DNA of 64,000 nt from Ecdyonurus torrentis (GCA_949318235.1 OX439132.1:41584331-41648330); one strand, 5' to 3'. Shown: positions 12,901-24,464, numbered from the stretch's first letter. Made by a program: numbers and translations. The notes: generated by a model not told the origin, from the sequence alone.

Positions 12901-15900
12901 TGGGTCGCTTAGCAGAGTGTTTTACCTCCTGTTCACTCTCAGAATCTGAAGAAATTCTCAAAGGTCTTCCTCTTTTACGTAACTTTGATGCACTTCTTAC
13001 TTGGACTGCATCTTCGTCATTGTAATCTGATTCATTTCTTGACATTGGAGTTGAAGTTTTAGATAGTTTAGATGGACTTTCATACATTATATCATCTTTA
13101 TTCAAAGCAAACAATATAGATTTATGAGGTTGTGATAATGTTGCCTGTAAGATATCATCAGAATTAATAGTAAATGCATTGCTCAACTCTAATTCTTTAG
13201 CTGCTTTATTTTTTACACCAATTTTACTCAATTTTGAGAACAATTTTGGATGTTCTTCTTGAGTTTTTTCAATGACAGTAATCTCCTCATCTTCTTCTGT
13301 TTCCATGGGTTCTTCATTATTAACTGGAGGATTCTGTCCTTCTTCTGGAGTCTCTAGATCTATTACAACTTTATTTAGACAAGTATCTTGAGAAACACTA
13401 GATGGAAGAGAGTCAGAGGAGAAGAGAGGTTCTTGAGAGGAAACAAATTTCTGGGTACTTGTTTTGAGAGATTTGATGTTCTTCTTTATACTTTCACCCA
13501 GATCTTGTTGGGATGAAATAAATCTAGCAACATTCAATCCAAGATTACTGTCTGAAGCACTGTCAGTGATTCTTGATTGAGAATTGTTTACTATTGGTTG
13601 AGGACTGGTTTGAATCTCTCTCGTTTCTTGAGGAATCAATGAAGGAGTGGTTTGAGCTTCCACAGATGGTTGTGAAGGCTGTGAAGTGTTAGTAGCAGTA
13701 GATTTTGAGGGTTTCATTTTTTCAGGCCACAAGGATTGTGTGGTTTGAGCTTCTGCTGAATGTTGATCAATCTTGTTTGGTTGTAAAGTGTTGGTACTGC
13801 TGGACTTTGTTGTTTTAACATGAGCTGAGCTCACACCACCACAAGAACACCTGTTTAACAATGACACATCAAAGAATACAATTACAGTATAAACTCGATT
13901 TTATGAAGTTGCAAGGGACCCAAAAAATGACCACTTCATAAAAAAGAGTTTCATAAAATTGAGTAACATTAAAACATTGAAAAGACCTATGTAACTCAAT
14001 GGCTGGGACCTAAAAAATGACTTCATAATATCAAAAAAATTCATAAAATCAAACTTCATAAAATCAAGTTTTTACTGTACCTATTCAATACAATATTATA
14101 AAAAAGTAAATTACACTTGTATGTACCTTACAAATACACTTTTTTTTTATTTTTTTTTTATTTTAACTCTTTTTTACAGTTGTAATTGATATAATTTATT
14201 GATACGTATAGCATTATTATTTCAGAACTTTGCTTGTCACTCACAATATTATAATAATTATTATGTTGCTATTTTATTCTTATTATTTAATTTTTTTTTT
14301 CTTTTATCATTTGTTGTTGTTTTTATGTAATGGAAATTTAGACAATTACACTTGGTATAGCATTAAAATTTTGCATGCATTTTTACTCTGATTAGAGATT
14401 AAAATAAAAACTTTAATACCCACTTATACACTAGCTACTTTAAAAGATGAAGATGATAAGAAGTGACTTACTTGTGTAGAGGTTGAAATTTTAAGCCTTT
14501 GTTTTGCAGTTTTGGTGACAAATATCCCAGTTTATAAAACGGTACTTGGTAAGGTTCGTGTGCATAAAGTTTCCCGTGCTTCATAAAGCGGACTCTGGAT
14601 ACTGGAGACTCCTCTGGAACTGGAATGTAAACCACATTTTTTTATTATTATTATTAAGAATTTGAGTGGTTTTAATTTTAATTTTTACTCGCTTCTTCCA
14701 TTTTCAATCAAGGTGAGTTTCTTATAACTATCAGGTAAGATATCACCTTTGTTGAAAATGGAAGAAGCGGGTTTTAGAACTATAGTAGACTCAATTATTT
14801 GTTTGTGTATGTATTACTTATGTGTTAGTGTAGTACCTACCTGCATGAGGTGTGGATGTCACAGACTGCTGAGACTTGGTTTGTGTCAGACTGATCAGCT
14901 GCTGCTGAGTGGACTCTCGAGAAGGAATGTCTGTCATTATATCCCCAGTATTGAGTTCCAAGGAAAACGTTTTTCTCTTAGGTACATCATGAATCATCTC
15001 TAGCAGATTAACAACAGTTTGAGACATCTGAGTATCCTTCTGAGAATCAATTTTATTTGACACTTCTTTCAATGGAGAAAGTGTTTTTTCCACATCATTT
15101 ACTTGATCTTCTTTTTCATCCAATTGTACTACTGGCTCTGAAATTTCTTCAACAGTACGAGCTTTTGGAATATGTTTAAATAAACTCACGGTTTCAGTTT
15201 CCATGGGTACAGAGTTTTCAATTAAAGTCGTGCTCTGTTGTGTATCTTGGATAGATGTTTCCAAATCTGAATCATTTATGATATTATTTTCAATTTCATG
15301 TTCAATTCTTTCCACAGCTTTCACAAGTTCTTTACCTCTTTCTAAATCAGGAGCTCCGAGAGATGAAACTGAAGAATTAAAACTTTCTTGGAGTTTGCTG
15401 GTTTCTGCTTGCTGAGGAGGAGCGGCATTAAATCTAACAGACTTACGGGTTGATTTAATGCTTGAAATTTCAGTAATTGATGCATCCAGATTCATTGCAC
15501 TTTCTGTATTTAAATCTTTCTGAGCAATGGAAGTAGTACTCACATCTAATGGAACTACTTTATTTCTCCCTGGGCTCCTAAAGTCAGATTTCATCTTCTT
15601 AAGCCTTGAAAATCCAGGTGAAGGCATGGTAAGCTTAGATTTATTAATAACTCCAGCTTTCTTTAAATACTTGGACTCCTCAGGAGTGACACTTACAGTT
15701 ATATGTTGCTGAGGAGAGTTGGACACAGAAAGAGAGTCAATGGCAATGGACAAACTTCTAGTTTTATTTCCTCTTGATTCCACTTGAGAGATGAGCTTAC
15801 TTTCACTGGTGCCAACTTTTTTCTTCTCAATTACCAAACTGTGTTTTTCTGCTTCGTTAATTTTCTTTGTTATTTTATTTTCTTCTTCATCTTCTGATTC

Positions 15901-18900
15901 ATACAAAGGAAGTGTTTTTCTCTTCAATCCTCTGTACTTCCTTATAGGTTTTCCACTTAGTACAAAGATGGGCTCATCTTCCTCACTATCTTCTACAAGC
16001 TTATGTGCATTTTGTTTTTGTACAGGGAGAGATTTGCCTCGTCTGCCTCTTTGTTTTGAAGTTGATGCTTCTGTATCCATGTATATTGGCCTCTCCAATT
16101 CTTTAAGCCTCTTTTCTTCTTTTTCTGCTATATACTGCTCAGATTGTGATTTAAACAGCAACATCTCTATCTCTGGTTCTTCACGAATTTTCATTCCTGC
16201 TTTTTTCTGAACACTTGCATCTGCTTTTTTAGCATAAGTCAAATTCTTTTTCTGAGCTACAGGTTTAGCCTTAATCTTAGGACGTTTCACAATGGAATCA
16301 GGCTGACTTGGAATAAACTCATATGGATCTTTAACGATTCTCTCTGATAGTTCATAATCATCTGGTACCTGTGTAATACGAGGACTGGGAAGTTTGCGAC
16401 TCTGAGAAACTGAGACCAATGTTGACTGAGTGACTGGTGTAGTTGTAATAATTGGTCTGTCTTGTGTTGGTATACAACTAGTGGCTGCATCTCTCAACCA
16501 TGTTGATACCTTGGTTTGAGTGTTGGTAGGTTTCATAAGAACTGGTATATCAAGCTGTGTGGAGTCAGGTGAGGATTCTTCTGATCTTAACATTGCAGGA
16601 AAGGCATTTGATGCTTTGATAGCACTTGCTCGTCTTGAAGTCATGCGTTGTACTATACCTGATGGTGATTTTATCTTTCCTTCTATTTCTTTTGATTTAG
16701 CATCATCTCTCTCTTTACTTTCAGAAGGGGATTTGGATCTTGTTGGTTTTCGTCCTCGACGTTTTGGATCAGTGGGCTGAACTTGTTGTTTTGAAACATT
16801 CATAGGAGTTTTCTTTTCTTGTCTTATTATTTTTGATGCTGATTTTATCTCTCCTTCTATTTCTTTTGTTATGGGTTCATCTCTCTCTTTACTCTCAGCA
16901 GGAGATTTGGATCTTGATGGTTTTCTTCCACGGCTTTTAGGTTCAACAGGCTGGACTTGCTGTTTTATAACAGCTGTCGGGGTTTTCTTTTCTTTGATTT
17001 TTGGAGTCTTCATGATTGGAGGAAGTTGAACTGGAATAAAATAATAAAAATCACACATGAATAATCTGCTATTAACATAAATAAGCCCTCTGTATCAATC
17101 TACATACCTGTTAATTTCATTTCATCACTGATTGCCTTTAAAAGGGACTCAAAGTGTATGAAGAGTTGGTTTACACATTTGTTTGTTATCAAACTTTTCA
17201 AGTTTATTTTGTTATCGCATTGAGGGCAAACTGCATTGCTCTTGCCCTCTACAATAACGTTCATGATGCATCCATGGCAGAAATGGTGACCACAGTTTGT
17301 TATTGTCACTGGCTTACGGTTTTGTTGTTTACTAGAAAAAAATATTAAGAGATAATTTTTATATCATAATACATACGCAAATTTTATTAGATCGCTTTAA
17401 AAAAACAACTATAAAAGATTTAGATTTAATTGAACAAATGCAGAACAAATGCTCATAATCGCTAGAATTGCTAGAAAATTATTTGCAGTACGATACATCA
17501 TACAATATACAGCTCTAGCCAAAAGGTTAAGAACGGTGCAGCGGCAGCTGCAGCGTTTTTCCATAAAGCCGATATACATGCCTATACAAATCGTTCTCAA
17601 ACTTTTGGCTAGAGCTGTACATATGTTATAGGTTATAGGGTGTGTACGCATGACATCATTCTGATCGAGTGCTTTCCGATGCTCTTTTTGAGCAATGATT
17701 AACATTTCTCAGCATACGACAAACGTAGTTCTTGGCTATTTTCTTTGGAAAATTAGCTATTTTTTGGTCATTATTATTTTTCTTGCATACTTGAGGTACT
17801 AATTCAACCTGTCAACAGCATCAATGCTCTCAAAAAAATTGCGAAGTATTTTTAAACTGGCTACTGGCAAAATGTGCTATTTTCCTGGCCAATGTTATTT
17901 AGTACTGTACTCACTTATGTATATGACGTCGACCTTTAGCATTCGAAACCACCCTATACGTATATACATATAAAGGTACTGTATTTATGTATGAGATATG
18001 CAGCAGGGATATTATGCTGGTGTACATACGTATGTACAGTACATATACATACATATATGTACATACATAACATACTTATTATTATTTATTTATTAAACAC
18101 CAAGGTGTACTTATACATATTTATATACATATTTATATAGGTCTACATTTTTGCATATTGACTTAATGATAGGGTCCGAGATGGACAATGAAGTAAGTGG
18201 TACCTGGTACATAGGCCACTACATAATACACATACACATTTATCATTACACTCGTGATATTCTTTAATTTGACAGATTACATGGTGGAAACCATATGCAC
18301 CGCATAACGGGTAAAAACATGCCTGTCTGTACAGTTTGGGCCTTTCCACCCATTAATATTATTAATATTAAATGCAGGGGTATTATAGAAGGCCAGGCTG
18401 ATATCTTCAGTTTTACTTAGTCTATCCTTAACAAATTTAATGTAATTATCTGTTTTTAACAATTTAAATTTCACTTGTAGTTCCGTTACAAATAACTCCT
18501 CCCCTGCTAGCTCGTAAACCAGCCTTGACGACGTAAATTTTGACAAGCAAAGTATCCGTTTTAAGTACCGAGACTTAACAGATTCTAGATTTTTGAAGTC
18601 TGTTATAGACATAAATGACCAGAAAATTTCAATGCCGTACGAAGCAACTGGAGAGATTTTCAGGTGAAACAGTTTAATAGCTGTTTCAAAAGATAACGAA
18701 TTTAGATTTGAGATAGCGAATGAAGATGACAATGCATTTCGACAGCGTTCTTTGATATGTTTAGAGAAAGATTTCCCCGTCTGTTGCATAATAACCCCCA
18801 GATAATTAAAAGAATTTAATACTTATTGAGATACATATACATAAAAGTAAGATACAGACAGACAGAGAACAGAGGTGCTGTGTGTGAGCGATTACGTAAC

Positions 18901-19214
18901 AACAGTAATTGTATGTAAGCATTATTATAATGCCGGGCTTTCACGTGATTCTTTAAAATTTACATCGTTACTTTCCCACATAACTCTAAAAAAACTTGCG
19001 ATATAAACACACCATAACTTTTAGAATTATCAAATGTGAAACATGATTACCACAATAATAAGCTACTTTTTTTGCAACAAAAATTATGGAAATCATTATG
19101 TATGTACGTATGTCGTATACATACTGGAACTTACCAAACAAAGCACACAAACTTTTGAGCCAAAGTTTCTAATTGTTTTAGTATCATTTCACTATTTAAT
19201 TGTTTATTCGTCAT
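6850..19214 (-). CDS. BRCA1: BRCA1-like RING/BRCT DNA-repair ubiquitin ligase
   Basis: Complete BRCA1 orthologue, about 1670 codons in 14 exons (minus strand): 19135-19214, 17108-17331, 14841-17030, 14472-14619, 12702-13850, 11990-12092, 11795-11926, 10944-11081, 10812-10876, 9103-9310, 8336-8464, 7941-8057, 7759-7867, 6850-7070. All junctions are GT/AG and the phases close (5013 nt). A RING finger spans residues 24-65 (C24, C27, C40, H42, C45, C48, C62, C65). The middle is long, Ser/Lys-rich and disordered. It is followed by tandem BRCT repeats: LSIVWSSLNPDS, THVV, TLKYLLAVASGGWVV, then the second BRCT ending in PIILLDWVVESVEQYQL. The phosphopeptide-pocket Ser and Lys (human S1655, K1702) are kept; human R1699 is replaced by Ser and G1656 by Ser. 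In other animals the protein pairs with BARD1 and acts in homologous recombination in the nucleus. There are no ankyrin repeats, which argues against BARD1. Confidence 0.93.
7470..7700. mobile_element. Truncated MITE (family D) in BRCA1-like intron 13
   Basis: Shares a run of motifs with the element at 29053-29451: TTCTCTTGGA, GTGCCAAAAG, TCTGTGCTAGTA, AACTATGGAACT, TCATACCTAACC. Only one side is preserved. Confidence 0.5.
8587..8910. mobile_element. Foldback MITE in BRCA1-like intron 10
   Basis: Arms include ACCATACCACAGTAGAAG, TTCTATGGAGAGGTC and AACCAAGAGC, with mirrored copies GACCTCAACTTCTCCATAGA, CTACTCTGTGGTAAGGT and GCTCTTGGTTATAC. Related to the AAAGGATAGGAGAAACC family (family D). 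Confidence 0.55.
9608..9832. mobile_element. Foldback element (family F) in BRCA1-like intron 9
   Basis: Perfect-looking inverted repeat. Each arm has two tandem sub-units (CGTATTTTGTCAGGGGAAGC and TTTTTGTCAGTGGAAGC, each followed by AAAAGGCCTATCTCG). The loop carries AGCGCCATCTCCATAACGTT. It reads as an ORF on both strands only because of the symmetry. A sister copy is at 23265-23475. Confidence 0.75.
11217..11511. mobile_element. MITE (family D) with (AAAAG)n core
   Basis: Ends read AAAGGAAGGAATAGAAGAAACC ... CCTTATCATAGTGAAGAG and the complement, CTCTTCACTATGGTAAGG ... GCTATCCCTTTCTT. The interior contains an AAAAG pentanucleotide microsatellite of about 120 bp (11312-11431). It lies between exons 7 and 8 of the BRCA1-like gene. 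Confidence 0.65.
12417..12652. mobile_element. MITE (family D) in BRCA1-like intron 5
   Basis: Terminal inverted repeats TATCAAAGAAAGGATAGGAG and CTCCTATCCTTTCTTTGATA. A nested inner inverted repeat, ATATTTACAAGTTTACTAA against TTAGTAAACTTGTAAATAT, lies in the middle. Confidence 0.75.
13883..14079. mobile_element. Tc1/mariner-type MITE in BRCA1-like intron 4
   Basis: TACAGTATAAACTCGATT / TTATGAAG at the left is mirrored by CTTCATAAAATCAAG / TTTTTACTGTA at the right, with TA at both outer edges. Interior copies of TTCATAAAAT are also present. Confidence 0.6.
14690..14771. repeat. Hairpin between BRCA1-like exons 3 and 4
   Basis: CTCGCTTCTTCCATTTTCAA ... AAGGTGA pairs with TCACCTTTGTTGAAAATGG ... 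AAGAAGCGG, a stem of about 28 bp with a loop of about 25 bp. Confidence 0.6.
17508..17619. mobile_element. Tc1/mariner-like MITE in BRCA1-like intron 1
   Basis: About 112 bp with terminal inverted repeats TACAGCTCTAGCCAAAAG and CTTTTGGCTAGAGCTGTA, TA at both ends, and a GC-rich core (GCAGCGGCAGCTGCAGCG). Confidence 0.7.
17634..17958. mobile_element. Dispersed 310-bp element (family E), copy 1
   Basis: Starts TATAGGGTGTGTACGCATGA and ends ACCACCCTATA. It is the reverse-complement relative of 30181-30489, sharing TTTGCCAGT, TTTTTTTGAGAGCA, CCTCAAGTATGC and GCTGAG segments. A third copy is at 62465-62775. Confidence 0.75.
18130..18790 (-). pseudogene. LINE (non-LTR retrotransposon) 3' fragment
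   Basis: The minus strand encodes the C-terminal part of a non-LTR reverse transcriptase (FHLKISPVASYGIEIFW, LKRILCLSK). A frameshift near 18280-18350 is followed by a Cys/His-rich tail (CFYPLCG, YHECNDKCVCVLC, HLLHC) typical of LINE ORF2 ends, then AT-rich sequence. The 5' part of the element and the polymerase catalytic motifs are missing. It sits in the first intron of the BRCA1-like gene, in the same orientation. Confidence 0.8.
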
Positions 19215-19593
19215 CTTGAATGTATATAGATTGCTTATGCAAACTTAATTGATTCAGGATTTCACAAAATTATACAAAAATCCTGATTCTTTGTAAATTT
19301 ACTTCACAAATGAAAAATCATTGCTTTACACAGCTTTACATGTGACAAATCCCGCCAAAACCAGCCAAATATGGCGAATGTCGGATTATTCTTATTGGCT
19401 GAAATTGATGTAAATAATGCGCAGATTTCATTCGGTTGAATCTGCGCATCATCATCATCGATCGATGTTTTGATGATTTCTGCACGTCCAAAACAAAAAA
19501 TCAAAATTTAGAGCACACGTGTGTGTTTCTTCTTCTTATAATAATTAATTTTGTGGCTAATTTCGTGTTAAGTACTGGGAAATTAACTTCATC
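19215..19593. promoter_or_regulatory. Bidirectional promoter region, BRCA1-like / TRMT112
   Basis: 379 bp separate the two divergent start codons. It contains GATCGATCGATG-like sequence (19455-19467), repeated ATCATC near 19449-19458, and CGCGC-poor AT-rich sequence. No clean TATA/TCAGT pair was found in either direction. A shared promoter is inferred from spacing only. Confidence 0.6.
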
Positions 19594-22444
19594 ATGAAGC
19601 TTTTAACTCACAATATGCTTACTTCTAAATGCATGAAAGGAGTTTCGGTTGGATATCCATTAAAAATAGTGGTGAGTTCGAATCGAATGCCGATGCAAAC
19701 AAATGTTATGTATGTATATATGTTTATATGCATATGTTACATACATACATAATTATGTACATAATATATACATTACACAGCACAGCAGCACCGTGAATAT
19801 ACGCCGGTGTCTTTATAAAAGCAAATCCATACTCTGTTTGCACTCTTGATCTTACATACTATCATGATACTATGTATGTATACATACATAGAGGGCTTAA
19901 AGGGGCTCTAGATCCAGACATTCCAGACTAATTAGGCGAGGCGAGTATGCATAAACATATATATACTAAACCGCGGTTTAGTATGTAATGATAAACATAC
20001 ACATTACACATGGCGATACTGTGTATGTACATGTATGTATGCCAAATTGAAATAATGATAACTTGCACACCTTAGTGTAGTACATAATTCACTATGTTTT
20101 GCAAGTTTTTTATTTCCGTTGTGTTACATACATATAATATATACATTATATACATATGTGTTTGCGCAAGATATATACTGTACATACATATATACTGTAT
20201 GTATGTACTGTACATATGTGCACTGTGTGGTGTGTGCACATGTGATAAATAGTCATACCACATAGCTGGTACAGTATGTATATTTATGTATCATCCATAC
20301 GTCCGTACACTGGTCCCAAATAAGTCTTAATGTTTCCCCATATACATATTACCTTTTGTAGAGATTGATGCTTCAGTCTGATTTATTCGGGATCAGTGTA
20401 GGTATATTACATACCAGGGACCAGTTCCAGTTCTTGGAACCGCCAAGAACCATACCTGAGAACCGGTTCTTCTTTTTTAAGAACTGGTTTGCACGGTAGA
20501 GAAAAAAATGTCCCAAATGAGTGGGGGGGGGGGGGGGAACTCTTTCGTGAAATTTTTTCCTCTTTCGTGCATATAACTCAAAATTTAATAGGGCTTGAAA
20601 ATCAGAGTACAGTACAATTATTATTACGGTATTTATTATTATTATATTTTTTAATAATATATGACGTAAAAAATATGGCGCGACGAGGTGAGGGGGCTGT
20701 GGCGCTGAGTAAATATCACGATAAGGGTTCAGAATTAGGCTATTTAATATTTTGAGTGATGAGCACGGTACAAATTAGAATCAGAAACAGTTCTTAAAAA
20801 CTGAGAAAAGAACCATTATGAGCAATATGAGTCACTCTTTCGTACGCTTATTTATGTTTGTAAATTTCCTTTTGGCTTGGGTTAGAATATTTTCTCTACC
20901 ACAGCATCCCTGTTAAGTAATATTCACATGACGCATAAATTTGATGTGCGTCAACGTGCGTCGACGCGTATTACAAACAAAGCTGGAATAATGTAAACAT
21001 ATGGAGCCGTTCACATGCAATTTGCAAAAATCATGTGAATGGCTAATGGCTCCATTTGTTTACATTGTTCCAGCTTTGTAACGCACGTTGCCGTGCGTAA
21101 AATTTACGCATCATGTGAATAATACTTTAATGTACGGTCATACCATCTCCCATTCCCCAAATTTTTCTAATCTATGTGTTTTTTACTATCAAATCTTTTT
21201 ATTGTCAGGTATTTTTTATTAGATATTATTTATTTATTTCAGGCAAAGGACATTAAAGTTTCTGAAGTGGATTTCAACCCTGAATTTGTGTCAAGAATCA
21301 TCCCAAAACTGGATTGGAGTGTGTTGTGGGGAGCAGCTGAAAGTGTAAGTCCAGACCTCGCCATCGTCTTGATATAGCACCCCATATATAATAATATACA
21401 GTACTGTATTATAGTTCTGTATTCGTATATCTCACCCTGGCTAATTAAGTCTTTGTTTATTTTGAATTATTGTTTTAGATTGGGCATGTTGGAGACTTAC
21501 CTCAAACAATTGCAGAAGATTTGGAAAACAATGAGGAGTTCTTGAAAAAAGTACACCATGTTGTCTTAGAGGTATGTTATGTACAATACATGGAAATTAT
21601 ATTCATTATTGTTTGTTATTATGGTCATGGCAATAATAATAATGACAATAATTATAGTTCAGTCACAGGCATAGTTTTTATATGATTAGTAAAGATGACA
21701 TACAAATTCACAAGAAGTTAACTGGTGTAATGTAGCATAAATGCAAACATAGCATAGGCCTATTATGTAAAAATTAAAAAAATTAAATACAGGATTTTCA
21801 GTAAGTAAACATTTTCAACTGATTTTTGTGAACATAATCTTGTTATTTTTTTGTTTAGGGTAGCTAACATTTGAATTATTTGCCACAATTTATTAAAATC
21901 TCAATAATGCTGTTTGTAAACCCTGTCCTCTTGCACCAAAAAATGCGCATTCCATTTGATTAACTATAGCTGATTGTCATTTTAGGGGCAAAGAACAGGG
22001 TTTACAAACAGCATTATTTTTCTATTTATCAAGCAACCTGATACTACTACTACTAGTGTTATTCGTAAATGCTGTTTTCTTGCACCAAAAAATGCGCATT
22101 TCATTTGAATAACCAAAGTTGGTCGTCATTTTAGGAGCAGAGCACTGAGAACAGGGTTTACGAACAGCATTACTGTACTTCGAATCTTCAATAAAATGAC
22201 AATAAAATTTGACTATGTATTAATTTGCCTATTAATGTGAGAGTTCAAGGCTCTATTCTCTCTACTGAATAATCCCCTAGAATTAAAGAATCGGTGGTTT
22301 TTGGTACAGATAACCTTAAATACATTTCATATCAATTTTCAGGTTGAGGTGATTAATGGTGAACTGGTGTGTCCTGAAACTGGTCGCAAATTTCCAATTG
22401 AAGATGGCATTCCAAATATGTTATTAAATGAAGATGAGGTTTAA
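19594..22444 (+). CDS. TRMT112: TRMT112 methyltransferase activator subunit
   Basis: Complete 124-aa orthologue of TRMT112 (human 125 aa), the small zinc-binding partner that stabilises several tRNA, rRNA and release-factor methyltransferases. Four exons, all ending in phase 0: 19594-19671, 21243-21344, 21479-21571, 22343-22444. Characteristic stretches are MKLLTHNML at the start, [37 protein letters not shown], and [12 protein letters not shown] ... [12 protein letters not shown] at the end. Human TRMT112 has further zinc ligands near its start; here C13 and C100 are candidates and the full site is not obvious. The start is fixed by the conserved MKLLTHN. A poly(A) signal follows at 22540. 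Introns 1 and 3 are loaded with MITEs. Confidence 0.96.
20400..20830. repeat. GAACCGGTTC-family repeat in TRMT112 intron 1
   Basis: GGGACCAGTTCCAG, CTTGGAACCGCCAAGAACC and GAGAACCGGTTCTT at the left; CAGTTCTTAAAAACTGAG and AAGAACC at the right. Same motif grammar as 893-1145. A poly-G tract lies at 20523-20537. Confidence 0.5.
20925..21127. mobile_element. Foldback MITE in TRMT112 intron 1
   Basis: AAGTAATATTCACATGACGC ... GCATAAATT and CGTGCG ... AAAGCTGGAA on the left; mirrored by TTCCAGCTTT ... CGTGCGTAAAATTTACGC ... TCATGTGAATAATACTT on the right. About 200 bp. Confidence 0.7.
21903..22018. mobile_element. Foldback MITE, tandem pair copy 1
   Basis: AATAATGCTGTTTGTAAACC / CTGT at the left mirrors ACAG / GGTTTACAAACAGCATTATT at the right. 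The core shares CTTGCACCAAAAAATGCGCA with the copy at 22055-22174. Confidence 0.75.
22055..22174. mobile_element. Foldback MITE, tandem pair copy 2
   Basis: Same family as 21903-22018 and in the same orientation. CGTAAATGCTGTT, CTTGCACCAAAAAATGCGCA, GTCATTTTAGG and AACAGGGTTTACGAACAGCA are shared. Arms are less well matched than in copy 1. Confidence 0.7.
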
Positions 22445-22539
22445 TGGAATCATTAAATTCTTTAATGTTAAGTTTTTAATTTTAAGATACATTTTCTGCT
22501 TTTGTAATATTTTGTATTTATTGTTCCTTGTACGCACAA

Positions 22540-22545
22540 AATAAA
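22540..22545 (+). terminator. TRMT112 poly(A) signal
   Basis: AATAAA about 95 bp after the stop codon, followed by T/G-rich sequence. Confidence 0.6.
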
Positions 22546-22751
22546 AATTTTGCGTGATAAATTTTTAATGCCCTTTATTGTTTCTTTAGTATGACTATCA
22601 ATTAAATTATTTGCTTGTACAGTAAATCAATAACCACAAAATGCTATACCTTGATTACATAAATTATTGCAATATTTTATTATTATTAGGCCTATTATTA
22701 TTTTAGTGAAGGCTACACAAGACTTAAGTTGGTATTGTATGAAAGAGCAAT

Positions 22752-22975
22752 GGAGGTTATCGGTTTAAAAAATTGTTAAAAATTTTCTATGGCTTAAAAC
22801 ACGTAAAAGTATGTCTAGTATTTCTCATTTAAATTTCTCCAAAATCGGTGGAGTAGTTTTCTCAAAAATCGCAAAAAACGTGTTTTTCTCCATAAGCGTA
22901 ATGTTAAATTAGGGGACCCTTAGCTTTCCCCGCAGCACCCTGCGCGCTAAACCGATAATGTCCATTAGTAATCAT
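22752..22975. mobile_element. Probable MITE
   Basis: GGTTATCGGTTTA near the left edge is mirrored by TAAACCGATAATGTCC near the right, about 220 bp apart. The interior has TTTCTCCAAAATCGGTGGAG and AAAACGTGTTTTTCTCC. Short arms, moderate support. Confidence 0.45.
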
Positions 22976-23264
22976 TTAATTATAGTTCTGTTGAGGGAAA
23001 TATACAAATACAAAAAGAAAAACATAAAAATTGGATGAATATATATTTCATTTTTATTTTATTTTCTATAGCTATATAACTACATTAATTGTCCATAAAA
23101 TATTGTGTCTATTACATGCATAAATTTTATGCAAAGGTTACAAACCATTAATGGAATGCATTTTTTTATATATATGTATATATATAGAGGGTACATTGAT
23201 TTTAATATTAACATGACAACCTCAGAACATTTTATCTACACTTAAATTAAAATGAACATAATAT

Positions 23265-23475
23265 CGATGTTGCGAACAAAATGTGTCACTCGTATTTTGT
23301 CAGGCAAAGCAAAATGTGTAAGTCGTTTTTTGTCACGCGAAGCAAAATGTGTAAGTCGTTCCCGAACGTAATGGAGATGGCGCTCGACTTACACATATTG
23401 CTTCACGTGACAAAAAAACCCGACAAAATACGAGTTACACACTTACACATATTGTTCGCAACACCATCGATATTG
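23265..23475. mobile_element. Foldback element (family F), copy 2
   Basis: Outer inverted repeat ATCGATGTTGCGAACAAAAT and ATTGTTCGCAACACCATCGA. Each arm contains CGTATTTTGTC then GCAAAATGTGTAAGTCG. The loop reads CGAACGTAATGGAGATGGCG. Same design as 9608-9832 with diverged sub-units. Confidence 0.7.
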
Positions 23476-23563
23476 TATATATTTATTGATACAGATTAGC
23501 ACCGATCATCTACCAATGCTAAAAATGCTTTGCATACAAGCGTATCAATTATATGAGACACAA

Positions 23564-23594
<31 letters not shown>

Positions 23595-23737
23595 AGTTGT
23601 AATAAGGTTAGTGAGTTACCTTCCACATCAACTGTTTCCATCGTTTTGATCATAAAATTGTACAAGGCTTTTATTATTATTATTATGGTAACCCCACTAC
23701 CCCCTTACTTTTCTGCAGGATTAATAATGACTCTTTA

Positions 23738-23915
23738 TACCATATATCAACGTTGTTCCGCTCTATTAACCTTGAAGAATAAATTTCATCTGATCAACCC
23801 CAAATTTGGGATTTTCACATTTCAGGTCATTTGCAGCAAAAAAAAAAAAAAAAGAAAAAAAATCAAGGTCAAGTGGACATTGGCCAATATAGTAGAACAA
23901 TGTTGATATGCCTAC
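23738..23915. mobile_element. Foldback MITE (family C), copy 2
   Basis: ATATCAACGTTGTTCCGCTC on the left and TCAAGGTCAAGTGGACATTG ... AGTAGAACAATGTTGATATG on the right. Matches 3718-3908 except for an internal poly-A expansion. Confidence 0.65.
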
Positions 23916-24464
23916 ATCCCCAAGTAGTTTAATTTTGATAAAAAATAAATCAGATCATATTACATTTATTTAACACATGGACGATTTTACCAATCACAAC
24001 ATGAAAAGAACAAGATTTTCAATCTTATACAATGCACACATAAGAGAAGAGTATTATAATATATTGCACAAGCTTTTACTTTGGTTTACAATAATATCAA
24101 TCACAACAAAGATTCAAGATATTAGTACATGGATATAGGAATGCGATACACAAGAAAGATAAATATGATTTAAATTGCACAGAATTTGAAGTATAAGTGC
24201 ATAAAGATTAGGTACATTGAAAATTTAACAGATAAAGATTTAATTTAAAATCTTATACACGGAAGCATAAAATCTGCAAAGTATACGTAGCAGAATTTTA
24301 TTACCTTTTTTTATTTTACAATGCTTCTCAATCAACTTTTATTAAGTTAATGAGGAGCAGTTATACTTTACTGATATATATATTTTTTTTTTGCCTAATA
24401 TATTATAGGCTTTGTCAAAAATTATAATTCTAAAATAATATAATGGTTATATGTTGTCGGCTTA

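Noticed and set aside
6850..19214. BARD1 as identity of the RING/BRCT gene
   Set aside because: No ankyrin repeats, a very long disordered middle and BRCT residues aligning best with BRCA1.
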